From NCBI GenBank assembly GCA_041398745.1, contig JAWKUB010000007.1:372001-436000 (forward strand): a stretch of DNA of 64,000 nucleotides. Reading direction: 5' to 3'. The stretch is from JACKHO01 sp041398745. GTDB lineage: Bacteria > Planctomycetota > Planctomycetia > Planctomycetales > Planctomycetaceae. Numbering within the stretch: position 1 is the stretch's first letter; every line of letters begins with the position of its first letter. The translations under genes and the position numbers were made by a program. Below, piece after piece: positions 20,324-29,057 of the stretch. The notes under the pieces are model-generated. The model worked only from the letters and a program-made list of their open reading frames with translations, made no database searches and had not been told where the DNA came from.

Positions 20324-21298
20324 TCACCAGTCGGAATTACTCCCTTTGAACAGCTTGCGTTGCATGTTGCTCTGGTAGGGAGTCCAGTTGCTGTCCGAGT
20401 TGGGATCGGAATCAATCAGGGACATAAACTCGTTGGTCTTTGCATCCAAATTGTCCAAATGATGCAGCGCAATAGCTTCCGGGGTCATTGGGAGTTTCGG
20501 ACTGCCAAACTCATACGTTCCATGATGGCTCAGCAGCATGTGTTTAACGCGCAGCGCCAACTCCCGTGGAAACTCGCGCCCCGTGGCGGCTTCGAAACGC
20601 AGGATTTGTTCGTTGAGCATTTCCACGCCAATGACCAAGTGGCCGATGAGCTGTCCTTCATCGGTATACGTGAACGACGTTTCGTAGGCCAATTCGCGAA
20701 GTTTTCCGATGTCGTGCAGAATGGCCCCGATGAGCACGAGTTCGAAATCGATGTTGGGATACAAGTCGGCCAGTCGAATCGCTGCTTCGCACAGGTTCAC
20801 AATGTGCTCCAGAAGCCCCCCCTGATACGCATGATGCATGCGAATTCCTGCGGGGGCTTTCATGAGGCCATCTCGAACTTCCTCATCATCCAGAAAACAC
20901 TGGGCGAGCTTTCGCAAGTCGGCATTGTTCATGCCGTTGACGATTTCCCAGAGCCGTTCGAACTGCTCCGAGGTTTGTCGGCTCGCCTGCGGGAGGAACT
21001 CAGCAGGATCGATGCTGCTGGGAGCGACGGCATCAATCCGAGTCAAAATGATTTGCATATTGCCCTGATAAAGCTGCACTTTGCCCCGAACGCGGACATA
21101 GTCGCCGGCCTGCACGTGCGCCACAGAGGCTTCATCGACATTCCAAAGCAGCCCGGAAATTTGGCCGGTACGGTCCCTTAACTGCGCAAGGAAGTACATG
21201 TCGGCATTTCGGTTGGCCCGAAGTTGCCGATCAACGAGCAGAAAGACTTCTTCCAACTGCTCGCCATCTCCCAATTCGTTTACGAACCTCCGCGCCAT
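20324..21298 (-). CDS. YhaM-like 3'-5' exoribonuclease (OB fold plus HD domain)
   Basis: I chose ATG 21298 (MARRFVNELGDG) over a TTG four codons upstream. The 324-residue product has an N-terminal OB-fold nucleic-acid-binding part (VFLLVDRQLRANRN, GDYVRVRGKVQLYQGNMQII) followed by an HD phosphohydrolase domain with GILLEH-like GGLLEHIVNLCEAA, the HD pair in GAILHDIGKLRELAY (residues 195-196) and further histidines in HLVIGVEML and MLLSHHGTYEFG. This is the layout of Gram-positive YhaM, an exoribonuclease that trims RNA 3' ends. An HD-type nuclease or phosphatase with another substrate cannot be excluded. Confidence 0.8.
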   Translation of the reverse strand: MARRFVNELGDGEQLEEVFLLVDRQLRANRNADMYFLAQLRDRTGQISGLLWNVDEASVAHVQAGDYVRVRGKVQLYQGNMQIILTRIDAVAPSSIDPAEFLPQASRQTSEQFERLWEIVNGMNNADLRKLAQCFLDDEEVRDGLMKAPAGIRMHHAYQGGLLEHIVNLCEAAIRLADLYPNIDFELVLIGAILHDIGKLRELAYETSFTYTDEGQLIGHLVIGVEMLNEQILRFEAATGREFPRELALRVKHMLLSHHGTYEFGSPKLPMTPEAIALHHLDNLDAKTNEFMSLIDSDPNSDSNWTPYQSNMQRKLFKGSNSDW

Positions 21299-21514
21299 AT
21301 TGCCATCCAACCCAATTCAATGAACAACGACACCCCACGCAACTCACCAGGTGAAGCGCGAGGGGTGAAGACCAAGGGGCCAATTGTAAACAAGACGGCT
21401 TTTGAGGGCCAGACCATCAGCATGCTCGCTGAAACTGTTGTGAATTATTCAATTTCACCACGAAGTTAACGCGTCATCACGGGAACCAAGCGTACCTCGC
21501 GCACGCCACAAACA

Positions 21515-22252
21515 CTATTCGTTGCTCAGGCGTTGGGGCACAATCTCAAAGAACTCGGTAAAGTACGCGCAATTGTTGGATGACATTTCCGGCGAATAGA
21601 AGACCGTAATCGCGCTGCCATTCTCAACGAGGCGGAATGCTGAGTCTGGAATACCACAGTAGCCCACAACTGGCTGGGAATCCTCAGAGTCTTCGGGAGT
21701 AAACTCAAAACGAATTCCCCATGACTTTCCTCGACGGATCTTCTCGACCACTTTTCCCTCAACTGCAACACCGTACGTCAGCAGCGAACGAATGCGTATC
21801 CCTCTCTTGTAGTCGGAATGACATGCGAATGCGACAATTCCCAAGAGAAGAATCGCGACAACGCCACCCAAAATAGCCAGCCCTACAGTCATTCGCTCAA
21901 GCATGTGGAATTGAGGAAAACTCGCCATGTACTTAACTGGGACTTCATCGTGCTCATTGAAACTCCACTCGGACCATGTCGACAATTCGAACTCAGCACG
22001 ATGAACTTCATTGCTCATGTCGGTGAACTCATACTTCACCAGCGACTTACCTGATTCAAGTACTTTGACCTCCGTAACACTCGCCACGCCGTCCTCTCCC
22101 CATTGCCAGAGGACAACCGGAACCATGCACACGGCTAGCATCAACGTCAGGAGAAACACGGTCGCCGCTTCACTCATAACCCTTGGACGCCAAACGACAA
22201 GTCGCGGGGGAGAGCCGACATTTTCCAGAACAGCCGGATTCTGGCATGACAT
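21515..22252 (-). CDS. Two-segment membrane protein of DUF3592-like type, copy A
   Basis: ATG 22252 was preferred over TTG 22261. The 245-residue protein has membrane segments at about 30-50 (VFLLTLMLAVCMVPVVLW) and 125-145 (LAILGGVVAILLLGIVAFAC). Each is followed by a small beta-rich domain of the type V-x-x-S-G-x-x-V-x-Y-x-F and V-x-V-x-Y, as in DUF3592 proteins; the second part reads AVEGKVVEKIRRG, then SAITVFYSPEMSSN. Function is unknown. The next gene upstream on the same strand has the same plan, so the two look like diverged tandem paralogues. Confidence 0.6.
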   Translation of the reverse strand: MSCQNPAVLENVGSPPRLVVWRPRVMSEAATVFLLTLMLAVCMVPVVLWQWGEDGVASVTEVKVLESGKSLVKYEFTDMSNEVHRAEFELSTWSEWSFNEHDEVPVKYMASFPQFHMLERMTVGLAILGGVVAILLLGIVAFACHSDYKRGIRIRSLLTYGVAVEGKVVEKIRRGKSWGIRFEFTPEDSEDSQPVVGYCGIPDSAFRLVENGSAITVFYSPEMSSNNCAYFTEFFEIVPQRLSNE

Positions 22253-22416
22253 CTGTTTCAATCCTGCAGGAAGTTAGAACGCTTGAACCTTCGGCGCAAC
22301 GCGAGACATGTTGTTTGAGATCAAAGGAAACTACAAATTCCAGTCGTCGTTCTCGAAAAACTTACGACATACACATGCCGTGATTTGTCACACTCACACG
22401 TCGAGGCTTATTGGAC

Positions 22417-23208
22417 TCACCGCAGTAAGAATCGATTAAGTACTGCGTTCAACCAAGCCCATATGCCAGAGTCGCCGCACAATTCGGGGCTTTCCCCAAA
22501 TTCAATGACATACCGGGATGTCACATACAGCAAATGACTTGCTGGTTTCTCGGGGGCAAAGAAAACGGTCATGCGTGTTCCCTTCGCAATTTGCACCGCA
22601 TCAGCCAGTTCCAGATCGACCTTGCCGGTCCTCGTCGCCCCGCCACACTTGAACTCGTAATCCACAAGCCAGTGGACACCACGTCGGAGAACATTCTTGG
22701 CAACGGCCTCAGCGGCCTTTCCATTGACCAGCAGCAATCTCTCGTTTTCGTTGCCAATCCAGGCGTAGGCACCGAAACAGAACGCCGCCACCAGCAGCAA
22801 TAGTTGACCGCCACCGTATACCTGAACCGATCCCATACGGTTCGCATGCGGCGCTGAAAACCAGGGAATGACAGGGGTTTGCCAAACCTGCACACTACTT
22901 CCCACTTCAAGGGGCTGAGGCAACTTCGCAGTAAGCGCAACGAGTTTTCCCGTCCGTTGCACTCCGATGCAGTCATTGAACTGATAGTCGGCTTCCTGGT
23001 AGGCCCCGCCGAGTGTTGTCTTAACCTTTACAACGGTCGCTGTGTATTCCGTTGCGAACTGCCACGGAAGCCAGCCAACCAGCACAAAGATCTCAGCCAG
23101 CCCGAACAATAGCCAAGGAAATACGTCGGCTAAAAATGAATAACGGCGTCGCACCTGCCGCGGAGCATTGCCTGCGGGACGGACCACAAGTGAATTCAAA
23201 ACATACAT
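22417..23208 (-). CDS. Two-segment membrane protein of DUF3592-like type, copy B
   Basis: The 263-residue protein has membrane segments at about 30-50 (FPWLLFGLAEIFVLVGWLPW) and 130-150 (LLLLVAAFCFGAYAWIG). Soluble parts again have the pattern TATVVKVKTTLG then EADYQFNDC, and AEAVAKNVLRRGVHWLVDYE then TRMTVFFAPEKPASHLLYVT. The latter aligns with copy A (SAITVFYSPEMSSNNCAYFT), so the pair shares ancestry although overall identity is low. The genes are about 165 bases apart on the same strand. No function is known. Confidence 0.6.
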   Translation of the reverse strand: MYVLNSLVVRPAGNAPRQVRRRYSFLADVFPWLLFGLAEIFVLVGWLPWQFATEYTATVVKVKTTLGGAYQEADYQFNDCIGVQRTGKLVALTAKLPQPLEVGSSVQVWQTPVIPWFSAPHANRMGSVQVYGGGQLLLLVAAFCFGAYAWIGNENERLLLVNGKAAEAVAKNVLRRGVHWLVDYEFKCGGATRTGKVDLELADAVQIAKGTRMTVFFAPEKPASHLLYVTSRYVIEFGESPELCGDSGIWAWLNAVLNRFLLR

Positions 23209-23237
23209 GGCTTTGCGTTTTCCTCTGGCGGACCAGA

Positions 23238-24692
23238 CTACGCAATCACATCACGAATGACCTCGCCGCCGACGTCAGTCAGCCGGAAGTCGCGGCCGTT
23301 GTATTTGTAGGTGAGTCGTTCATGGTCGACGCCGAGCAAGTGCAGAATGGTGGCATGCAAATCATTCACATGCATTCGGTTTTCCGCCGCCTTGTAACCG
23401 ACCTCATCGGAGGCGCCGTGAGCGGTTCCCCCCTTAACACCACCGCCGGCCATCCAGGCTGTGAAACAGTGTGGGTTGTGGTCCCGTCCAGGCTTCGCTC
23501 CTTTTTGTGCAATGGGCAGTCGACCGAATTCGCCGCACCAGACGACAAGTGTTTCGTCCAGCAAACCGCGTTGAGCCAGGTCAGTGAGTAGTGCGGCGAC
23601 GGGTTGATCAGTCTCGCCCGCGAACTGCGAGTGGTTCCCCTGGATATCCGAATGGCCATCCCAGCTCCGCTGATTCTCCATGCCACCCGAGTAGATTTGG
23701 ACGAAGCGGACTCCGCGTTCCAGCATGCGGCGAGCCACGAGGCATTGTCGCGAGAAGTGGTCGCACTCCTCTTTGCCAATGCCATACAGCTCTTGAGTCT
23801 CCTTGGACTCTTTGGTGATGTCCATCGCTTCCGGTGCCGCAGATTGCATGCGGTAGGCGAGTTCAAAACTTTCAATGCGGGCCGCGAGTTCCGACTCGGC
23901 GGGATGCTGTTTCAAGTGCAATTCGTTGAATGCCTTCAGCACATCGAGCTGATTTCGCTGCGTTGTGTCGTCCATCACTGAGGGACGCTGCAGATTGTCA
24001 ATGGGATCGCCCTGGGGCCGCAAATGGGTTCCCTGATAAACGCCTGGCAGGAACCCTGCACTCCAGTTGGCCGCATGTCCTTTCGGCAATCCGCGTCCTT
24101 TGGGATCACTCATCACCACGAACGCGGGCAGGTTGGCACTTTCACTTCCCAGTCCATATGTCACCCACGAGCCCACACACGGCAGGCCCATTTGCGGACG
24201 TCCGCAGTTCATCATGAACAGTGCAGGTGAGTGATTATTCGACTCCGTGTATCCCGAGTGAATGAACGCCATTTTGTCGACGTGCTCGCCCAAATGCGGA
24301 AAAATCGACGACACCATTTTCCCACACTCACCACGTGGCGTGAACTCGAAAGGAGACTGCATGAGCCCCCCCACGGCGTTCTTGAAGAAGCCCGTGGTGT
24401 CCTTGAACTCTGCGTCGAACTCCTTAATGGACTTGCCATCCCACTTCGTCAGCGCCGGCTTGTAGTCCCACGTGTCGACCTGACTCGGACCACCATTCAC
24501 GAAAATCCAGATGACTCGCTTGGCCTTCGCATCGAAATGCGGCTGAACAGGATCGAGAGGATGCAGCGCTCGATTTCCCAAATCGGCGGCGAGCAGACCT
24601 TCCTCGTTCAGCAACGTCGCCAGTCCCAGCAGACCAGCGCCCATGCCAGCCCGGGAAATCAGCGAACGGCGGGAAATGAGTGATTCAGACAT
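23238..24692 (-). CDS. DUF1501 (sulfatase-fold) secreted protein
   Basis: The 484-residue protein begins with a twin-arginine leader (SRRSLISRAGMGAGLLGLAT), so it is likely exported folded. The mature part matches DUF1501, which has an alkaline-phosphatase/sulfatase-like fold: VIWIFVNGGPSQVDTWDYKP, SGYTESNNHSPALFMMNCG, WCGEFGRLPIAQ and GRDHNPHCFTAWMAGGGVKG. The upstream gene ends 2 bases before its start and encodes the DUF1549/DUF1553 partner; this pair is one of the commonest conserved gene pairs in Planctomycetes. They are believed to act on extracellular polymers or sulfated glycans, but the reaction has not been shown. Confidence 0.9.
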   Translation of the reverse strand: MSESLISRRSLISRAGMGAGLLGLATLLNEEGLLAADLGNRALHPLDPVQPHFDAKAKRVIWIFVNGGPSQVDTWDYKPALTKWDGKSIKEFDAEFKDTTGFFKNAVGGLMQSPFEFTPRGECGKMVSSIFPHLGEHVDKMAFIHSGYTESNNHSPALFMMNCGRPQMGLPCVGSWVTYGLGSESANLPAFVVMSDPKGRGLPKGHAANWSAGFLPGVYQGTHLRPQGDPIDNLQRPSVMDDTTQRNQLDVLKAFNELHLKQHPAESELAARIESFELAYRMQSAAPEAMDITKESKETQELYGIGKEECDHFSRQCLVARRMLERGVRFVQIYSGGMENQRSWDGHSDIQGNHSQFAGETDQPVAALLTDLAQRGLLDETLVVWCGEFGRLPIAQKGAKPGRDHNPHCFTAWMAGGGVKGGTAHGASDEVGYKAAENRMHVNDLHATILHLLGVDHERLTYKYNGRDFRLTDVGGEVIRDVIA

Positions 24693-24694
24693 GT

Positions 24695-27637
24695 CTATTC
24701 CTGAAACGCAAATTCATTGAGGTTCAGCAGGATGCGAGCGAGAGCGACGTTACCATCACGCTGCTGGATTCCCGACAGCACTTCCAGTTCCTGATCAGTA
24801 GGATGCCGCTGCAGCACCTGCTGGAACATGGTATCCAACTGCATACCTGGATCGCCATTGGCCTCAGCCTGTTTCGCCAAGGCCTCACTGCACACGAGGA
24901 CCAGTCCATCGTTGAGCAGAGCCAAAGCCTGCAACGGTGAATTCGTTTCATTGCGACGTTCCACCTGCATGGAAGGATCGGCACAGTCCATGACGGTCAT
25001 GAACGGCTGCGTTTTCGACCGCACAATGAACCGATAAATCGACCGCCGGTGGCAGGCGGGATCATGTGGATCGTGTAAATGATATTCATAGTGCGGTGAG
25101 TGCTCCGGGTGTTCGATAACAAAGTCCTGGAAACTCGGACCGCCCATTTTCGGGTCGAGCAAACCACTCACGGCCAGCATGGAATCGCGTAAGACCTCGG
25201 CGTCATGTCGACGCGATGGGAATTTCCACAGCAGTCGGTTTTCTGCATCGGCTGCTGCATACTCGTCACCATGCGAATGCGAAGCAGATTGCTGATACGT
25301 ACGCGACATCACAATGAGACGATGTAACGCCTTGAGCGACTGCCCGTTGTCCCGAAACCAGATTGCGAGGTCGTCCAACAGCTCAGGGTGCGAAGGCAAC
25401 GTTCCCATGCGTCCAAAGTCGCTCGACGTCTCAACAATTCCGCGACCGAAGTGATACTGCCAGACCCGATTCACAATCGAACGCCAGGTGAGTGGGTTGT
25501 CGCGATGAGCAATCCAGTTGGCCAGCGCGACACGGCGACTCGATTCGGGTGCGTCCTCCGCGAGATCAAACTCAGCCGACAATCCGGGCACACCTGGAAT
25601 TCCCGCAGGAACAGCCATTTCTCCGGGTCGTTTCACATCGCCGCGGTGCAGCACATGGATTTCACGTGGCCGCCCGCCCTGGTTGCCGGTTCCCACGAAA
25701 TTCCCTTTGCCCGTATGCACTGTCCCGGCGTAAACCAGCTGCGGCGCGGGCAATGCTTTCATGCGGGTTTGCACATCGGCGAGTTGCTGCTGAATAGCAC
25801 GTTCCTGTTCCAGCAATTCAGCCGGAACTTTCTCGGCAAGAATACGCTTCTTTTCCGCTTCCAGCTTTTGCCATTCGTCCTCCGAGTATCCGCTCGTCGG
25901 GAACTTGCCGTCAGTCAGATTGGCCACGCCCCAGCGGATAGGGGCCTCAATGCTGTCCAGAGCATTCACTTTGGCGCCAGAGGCAATGTTTTGCTGGCTG
26001 CCATCGAACACTTCCAGTTCTGACAGGGCGAAAATGAAGTCCTTCTTCCGTTCGACAAGCCGCATGGCGGTCATGCGAACATACCGGGCCTGTGTGTCCT
26101 TGCAGGCAATGTGAATGCTGTTGAGGCGAGGATTTGTAACGTCTTCTGACTGTGCATCATGCAACACAGTGACGTCCCCCTCGAACGTGGACGAATTGGA
26201 GGCCTCGACTCGAAAACGAACTGGGAATCCGAACCCCTCACCAATGCCGTTGAAGTCATCGAAGCAAGGATGCAGTACCACCTCGCTAATCGACTTGGCT
26301 TCACCCAAATCAATCTGCACCCACTTCTCGCGATCTGCATCGCTCTCGATTTGGCTGTGGTATCCATGCTCGGGCGGACGCTGTGGTTTCAGAGCCTGCA
26401 GGCGGTCCATTTCAGCCCGCACGGCATCGAGCGAGGTTCCCACATGCTCCGCGACTTTCGCTTTCACCGCGGCAACTTGCTGCTCCAATTGTGTTTGCTC
26501 AGCGAGCAGTCCCTTTCTCTGAGCCGCGACGTCGGGACTGCGGTCGTACTGCTTATCAGCCCGGTCCAGTGCCGCGAAGACAGCATGCAGACCGTAATAG
26601 TCTGCCTGCGTAATGGGATCGAACTTGTGATTGTGGCATTGGGCACATCCCACCGTCAGACTGCAGAACGTCGATATGGTGTTCTGCACCATGTCGTCGC
26701 GGTCCAAATGACGTGCGATTTTCCCGTCGATTTTCGTTTCGGGCACTTCGGCATGTCCAATGAAATCCCACGGGCCAGCGGAAATGAATCCCAGCGCCTC
26801 AATCGCTTCGGGCTGCTCAGGAAAAAGCACATCACCGGCCAGTTGCTGTTTGATGAACGTTTCGTACGGAATATCGTCATTCAGTGCCCGAATAACGTAG
26901 TCCCGATACGGCCACGCATTGGGCCGCATTTTGTCCTTGTCGTAGCCATGCGTTTCCCCGTAATGCACCACATCGAGCCAGTGCCGCGCCCAACGTTCGC
27001 CATAATGCGGCGACGCCAGCAGGCGGTCCACCAGTTCCTCGTATGCCTGCGGACTCGGATTCGCAGCGAACGCTTCCACTTCGTCAGGCGATGGCGGCAA
27101 TCCGGTTAAATCGAAATAGAGCCGACGCACCAGCACACGCGGTGACGCAGGCGCTGCCAGTGACATCCCGGCTTCCTTCAGAGTTCGTTCGACATACCAG
27201 TCGACGGGGTTTCCGTCCCCTGCGAACTTCCGTGCCGTCAACGGCTGCAGCGACCACCAGTTGGTGTCCGTGACGACCGGCTCCTTAATTTGATGCCCCT
27301 CCGGCCAGTCAGCCCCCGACTCAATCCAGCGGCGCAGTAAATCGATATCCGATTTAGAAAGTGCTTCCCCCTCTGGCGGCATGCGTTCGTCGGCGTCCTG
27401 AGATGTCACCAAATCGAGCAGGTAACTGCTCGCAGCGTCTTTCGGCTCCACTTGGATGCCAATGACATTCTCGCGCTGCTGCAGCGAGAAATCCCCCTTG
27501 TTGTCGCGGTCGTTATGACACCCCAGGCACTTCCGCTGCAGCAGAGGTTCAATGTCGTCACGAAAAGACACGGGAGCCTCAGCCCGCACGACAGAAGTCG
27601 CCAGACAACAGGCAAGGAACAGCAAGTATTTAGACAT
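24695..27637 (-). CDS. Planctomycete cytochrome c / DUF1549 / discoidin / DUF1553 protein
   Basis: ATG 27637 gives 980 residues with a clear signal peptide (SKYLLFLACCLATSVVRAEA). Next is a planctomycete-type cytochrome c with CLGCHNDRDNKGDFSLQQRE. DUF1549 follows at about 140-370 (LVRRLYFDLTGLPPSPDEVE, SPHYGERWARHWLDVVHYGE, SLTVGCAQCHNHKFDPI). A discoidin/F5-8 type C domain (WVQIDLGEAKSISEVVLHPC, ARYVRMTAMRL) at about 440-560 interrupts the two DUFs. DUF1553 occupies 690-970 (NPLTWRSIVNRVWQYHFGRG, SPLQALALLNDGLVL). The discoidin domain suggests carbohydrate binding. It forms an operon with the DUF1501 gene. Confidence 0.9.
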   Translation of the reverse strand: MSKYLLFLACCLATSVVRAEAPVSFRDDIEPLLQRKCLGCHNDRDNKGDFSLQQRENVIGIQVEPKDAASSYLLDLVTSQDADERMPPEGEALSKSDIDLLRRWIESGADWPEGHQIKEPVVTDTNWWSLQPLTARKFAGDGNPVDWYVERTLKEAGMSLAAPASPRVLVRRLYFDLTGLPPSPDEVEAFAANPSPQAYEELVDRLLASPHYGERWARHWLDVVHYGETHGYDKDKMRPNAWPYRDYVIRALNDDIPYETFIKQQLAGDVLFPEQPEAIEALGFISAGPWDFIGHAEVPETKIDGKIARHLDRDDMVQNTISTFCSLTVGCAQCHNHKFDPITQADYYGLHAVFAALDRADKQYDRSPDVAAQRKGLLAEQTQLEQQVAAVKAKVAEHVGTSLDAVRAEMDRLQALKPQRPPEHGYHSQIESDADREKWVQIDLGEAKSISEVVLHPCFDDFNGIGEGFGFPVRFRVEASNSSTFEGDVTVLHDAQSEDVTNPRLNSIHIACKDTQARYVRMTAMRLVERKKDFIFALSELEVFDGSQQNIASGAKVNALDSIEAPIRWGVANLTDGKFPTSGYSEDEWQKLEAEKKRILAEKVPAELLEQERAIQQQLADVQTRMKALPAPQLVYAGTVHTGKGNFVGTGNQGGRPREIHVLHRGDVKRPGEMAVPAGIPGVPGLSAEFDLAEDAPESSRRVALANWIAHRDNPLTWRSIVNRVWQYHFGRGIVETSSDFGRMGTLPSHPELLDDLAIWFRDNGQSLKALHRLIVMSRTYQQSASHSHGDEYAAADAENRLLWKFPSRRHDAEVLRDSMLAVSGLLDPKMGGPSFQDFVIEHPEHSPHYEYHLHDPHDPACHRRSIYRFIVRSKTQPFMTVMDCADPSMQVERRNETNSPLQALALLNDGLVLVCSEALAKQAEANGDPGMQLDTMFQQVLQRHPTDQELEVLSGIQQRDGNVALARILLNLNEFAFQE

Positions 27638-27814
27638 GCGGTCCGAACTCAACTCAAGACCAACGAGGCGGGATACTCAACTCCAGCTGACACACGCGCA
27701 AAAGCATGTGCCTACGAAGTTGAATGTGGCCTTAAGCATAGTTGGGACATGCAACGGTTGAAAACCGCAACGGCAAATGTGACGCTTGGCACCGCTGAGA
27801 AAACATGAGAACTT

Positions 27815-27959
27815 GTGTGCCACTGGCTCGGCCAGTGCCGCTGGACCTGCAATTCAGAGCAAAGACGAAGGGGCTCATTGAGCCATGCTGCCATCACGAC
27901 CAACGTTGCAATTGGTTTCGATTCCGCAGCAGAATACACTGGCGAAGCCAGTGGCACAC
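27815..27959. repeat. 145-bp MITE-like element with palindromic ends
   Basis: The outer 14 bases (GTGTGCCACTGGCT at 27815-27828, AGCCAGTGGCACAC at 27946-27959) are perfect inverted repeats. Each end also contains its own hairpin: CACTGGC-TCG-GCCAGTG on the left, CACTGGC-GAA-GCCAGTG on the right. The interior 27822-27940 is related to 16347-16480. No gene is visible in it. Confidence 0.75.
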
Positions 27960-28300
27960 ACGTCCAAGTTATTCATCAGTGTCACCCGTCGAAGTGAACG
28001 TCCAAATCACTGAGGGCAAATTGCTGTTCACCCTTTTTGAGTTTCCCAAGTCCAATTCAGCAATTTGACCCCAGCCACACGCTGCCGGAAACAGGAGAAC
28101 GTCAAGAAAAGTGCATGCCCCGCTTCGTTCCAACGGCGACATGTCTTACGATGTGATGGCATTGAGATTCCCCGCGATTTGTTGCCGCATGGTAACCCCA
28201 GCATGCCCGCGCTGCTACGCGACGTGGGCATGACCCACAAAAATCGTGAACCGACATGCCACTCGCCGATAGCCCTCTTCATTGACTGGACTTTTCGCCA
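27960..28300. other. Intergenic stretch with no supported gene
   Basis: These bases separate the MITE-like element from the HEPN-like gene. Several overlapping short frames exist, none with motifs I can support. It may contain the promoter of the gene at 28301. Confidence 0.4.
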
Positions 28301-28813
28301 ATGCCGAAAGAAGAACTCCAACCAATCGGAGTCGGCAGGCTTCCGCCTGAAGCTCTCCAACTCCCGTGGTTTCGCGTCTTGCAGAATCTCCAAGACCAGG
28401 CCGACAATCCGCAATTGCTGATCATAATCACGCACGGATTCATCGAACTTCTAGTGAACACACTGATTGATGACAAATGCCGGAATGCAAAGAAGGTCAT
28501 GAATTCTACGCGTGACTTTCCACACTCCAGCAAGCTTCTCATTCTTCACGAGATGGGCATCCTTGGAGATTTCCGGTACAAAGCTCTTGACTACCTCCGG
28601 AAATTACGGAACAAAGCCGCTCACGAGCCGTTCTTTACGATTGACATGCCGAGGCTTAGGCATGAATTCAATGCTCTTCAGCCTGACGCAGCAGGGGAAA
28701 CTCATGGATTGAAGGCTAGTGGCTTCTATCAGTTCTGTGTGTATAATCTGGTATTGTTTTGGGTTGACCATCAGGAAGTCTTTAAGCCTGTCTTTATGCA
28801 ATCGAAGGGCTAG
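28301..28813 (+). CDS. Small helical protein with a HEPN-like R-x4-H motif
   Basis: The 170-residue protein appears mostly alpha-helical. ITHGFIELLVNTLIDD is followed by LLILHEMGILGDFRYKAL, then LRKLRNKAAHEPFF, with the R-N-x-x-A-H pattern of HEPN-like and DUF4145/MltR-like domains. HEPN domains are often RNases in toxin-antitoxin or defence systems, but many are only binding modules. No nucleotidyltransferase or other partner gene sits beside it. It lies alone between two repeat elements (27815-27959 and 28849-29023), a setting typical of acquired genes. Confidence 0.5.
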   Translation: MPKEELQPIGVGRLPPEALQLPWFRVLQNLQDQADNPQLLIIITHGFIELLVNTLIDDKCRNAKKVMNSTRDFPHSSKLLILHEMGILGDFRYKALDYLRKLRNKAAHEPFFTIDMPRLRHEFNALQPDAAGETHGLKASGFYQFCVYNLVLFWVDHQEVFKPVFMQSKG

Positions 28814-28848
28814 TGTGGTGTCTCGTTGAATCAACACTTTTTGGATTG

Positions 28849-29023
28849 GCCGGGTGCCCCGGTTGAATCGAAATCTCGGGTGCCACGGCTCTGTGAGCCG
28901 TGATCATGCCAGACACAGAATTTGATTGGCAAAGTCTACCTGCGAAAACCTTCGGAACCATGAGTGATCGCACGGGTTCAATGTCGCCCCCGAACTCGCA
29001 CGGCTCACAGAGCCGTGGCACCC
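28849..29023. repeat. Repeat element with perfect 25-bp inverted ends (half copy at 59164-59219)
   Basis: 28878-28902 and 28999-29023 are exact inverted repeats over 25 bases; each folds into CACGGCTC-NNN-GAGCCGTG. The 29 bases left of the first end (from 28849, including CCGGG-TGC-CCCGG) are also conserved in a half copy at 59164-59219. It sits 34 bases before the acyltransferase stop and could act as a terminator for it. Confidence 0.8.
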
Positions 29024-29057
29024 ACGATGAACCTCAATTATCCAGATTACCCGCCAG

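Noticed and set aside
27961..28068. Reading frame ending FTLFEFPKSNSAI, similar to the C-terminus of the STN-like proteins
   Set aside because: Only the short EFPKSN motif matches; no longer alignment or start could be supported, so it may be chance.
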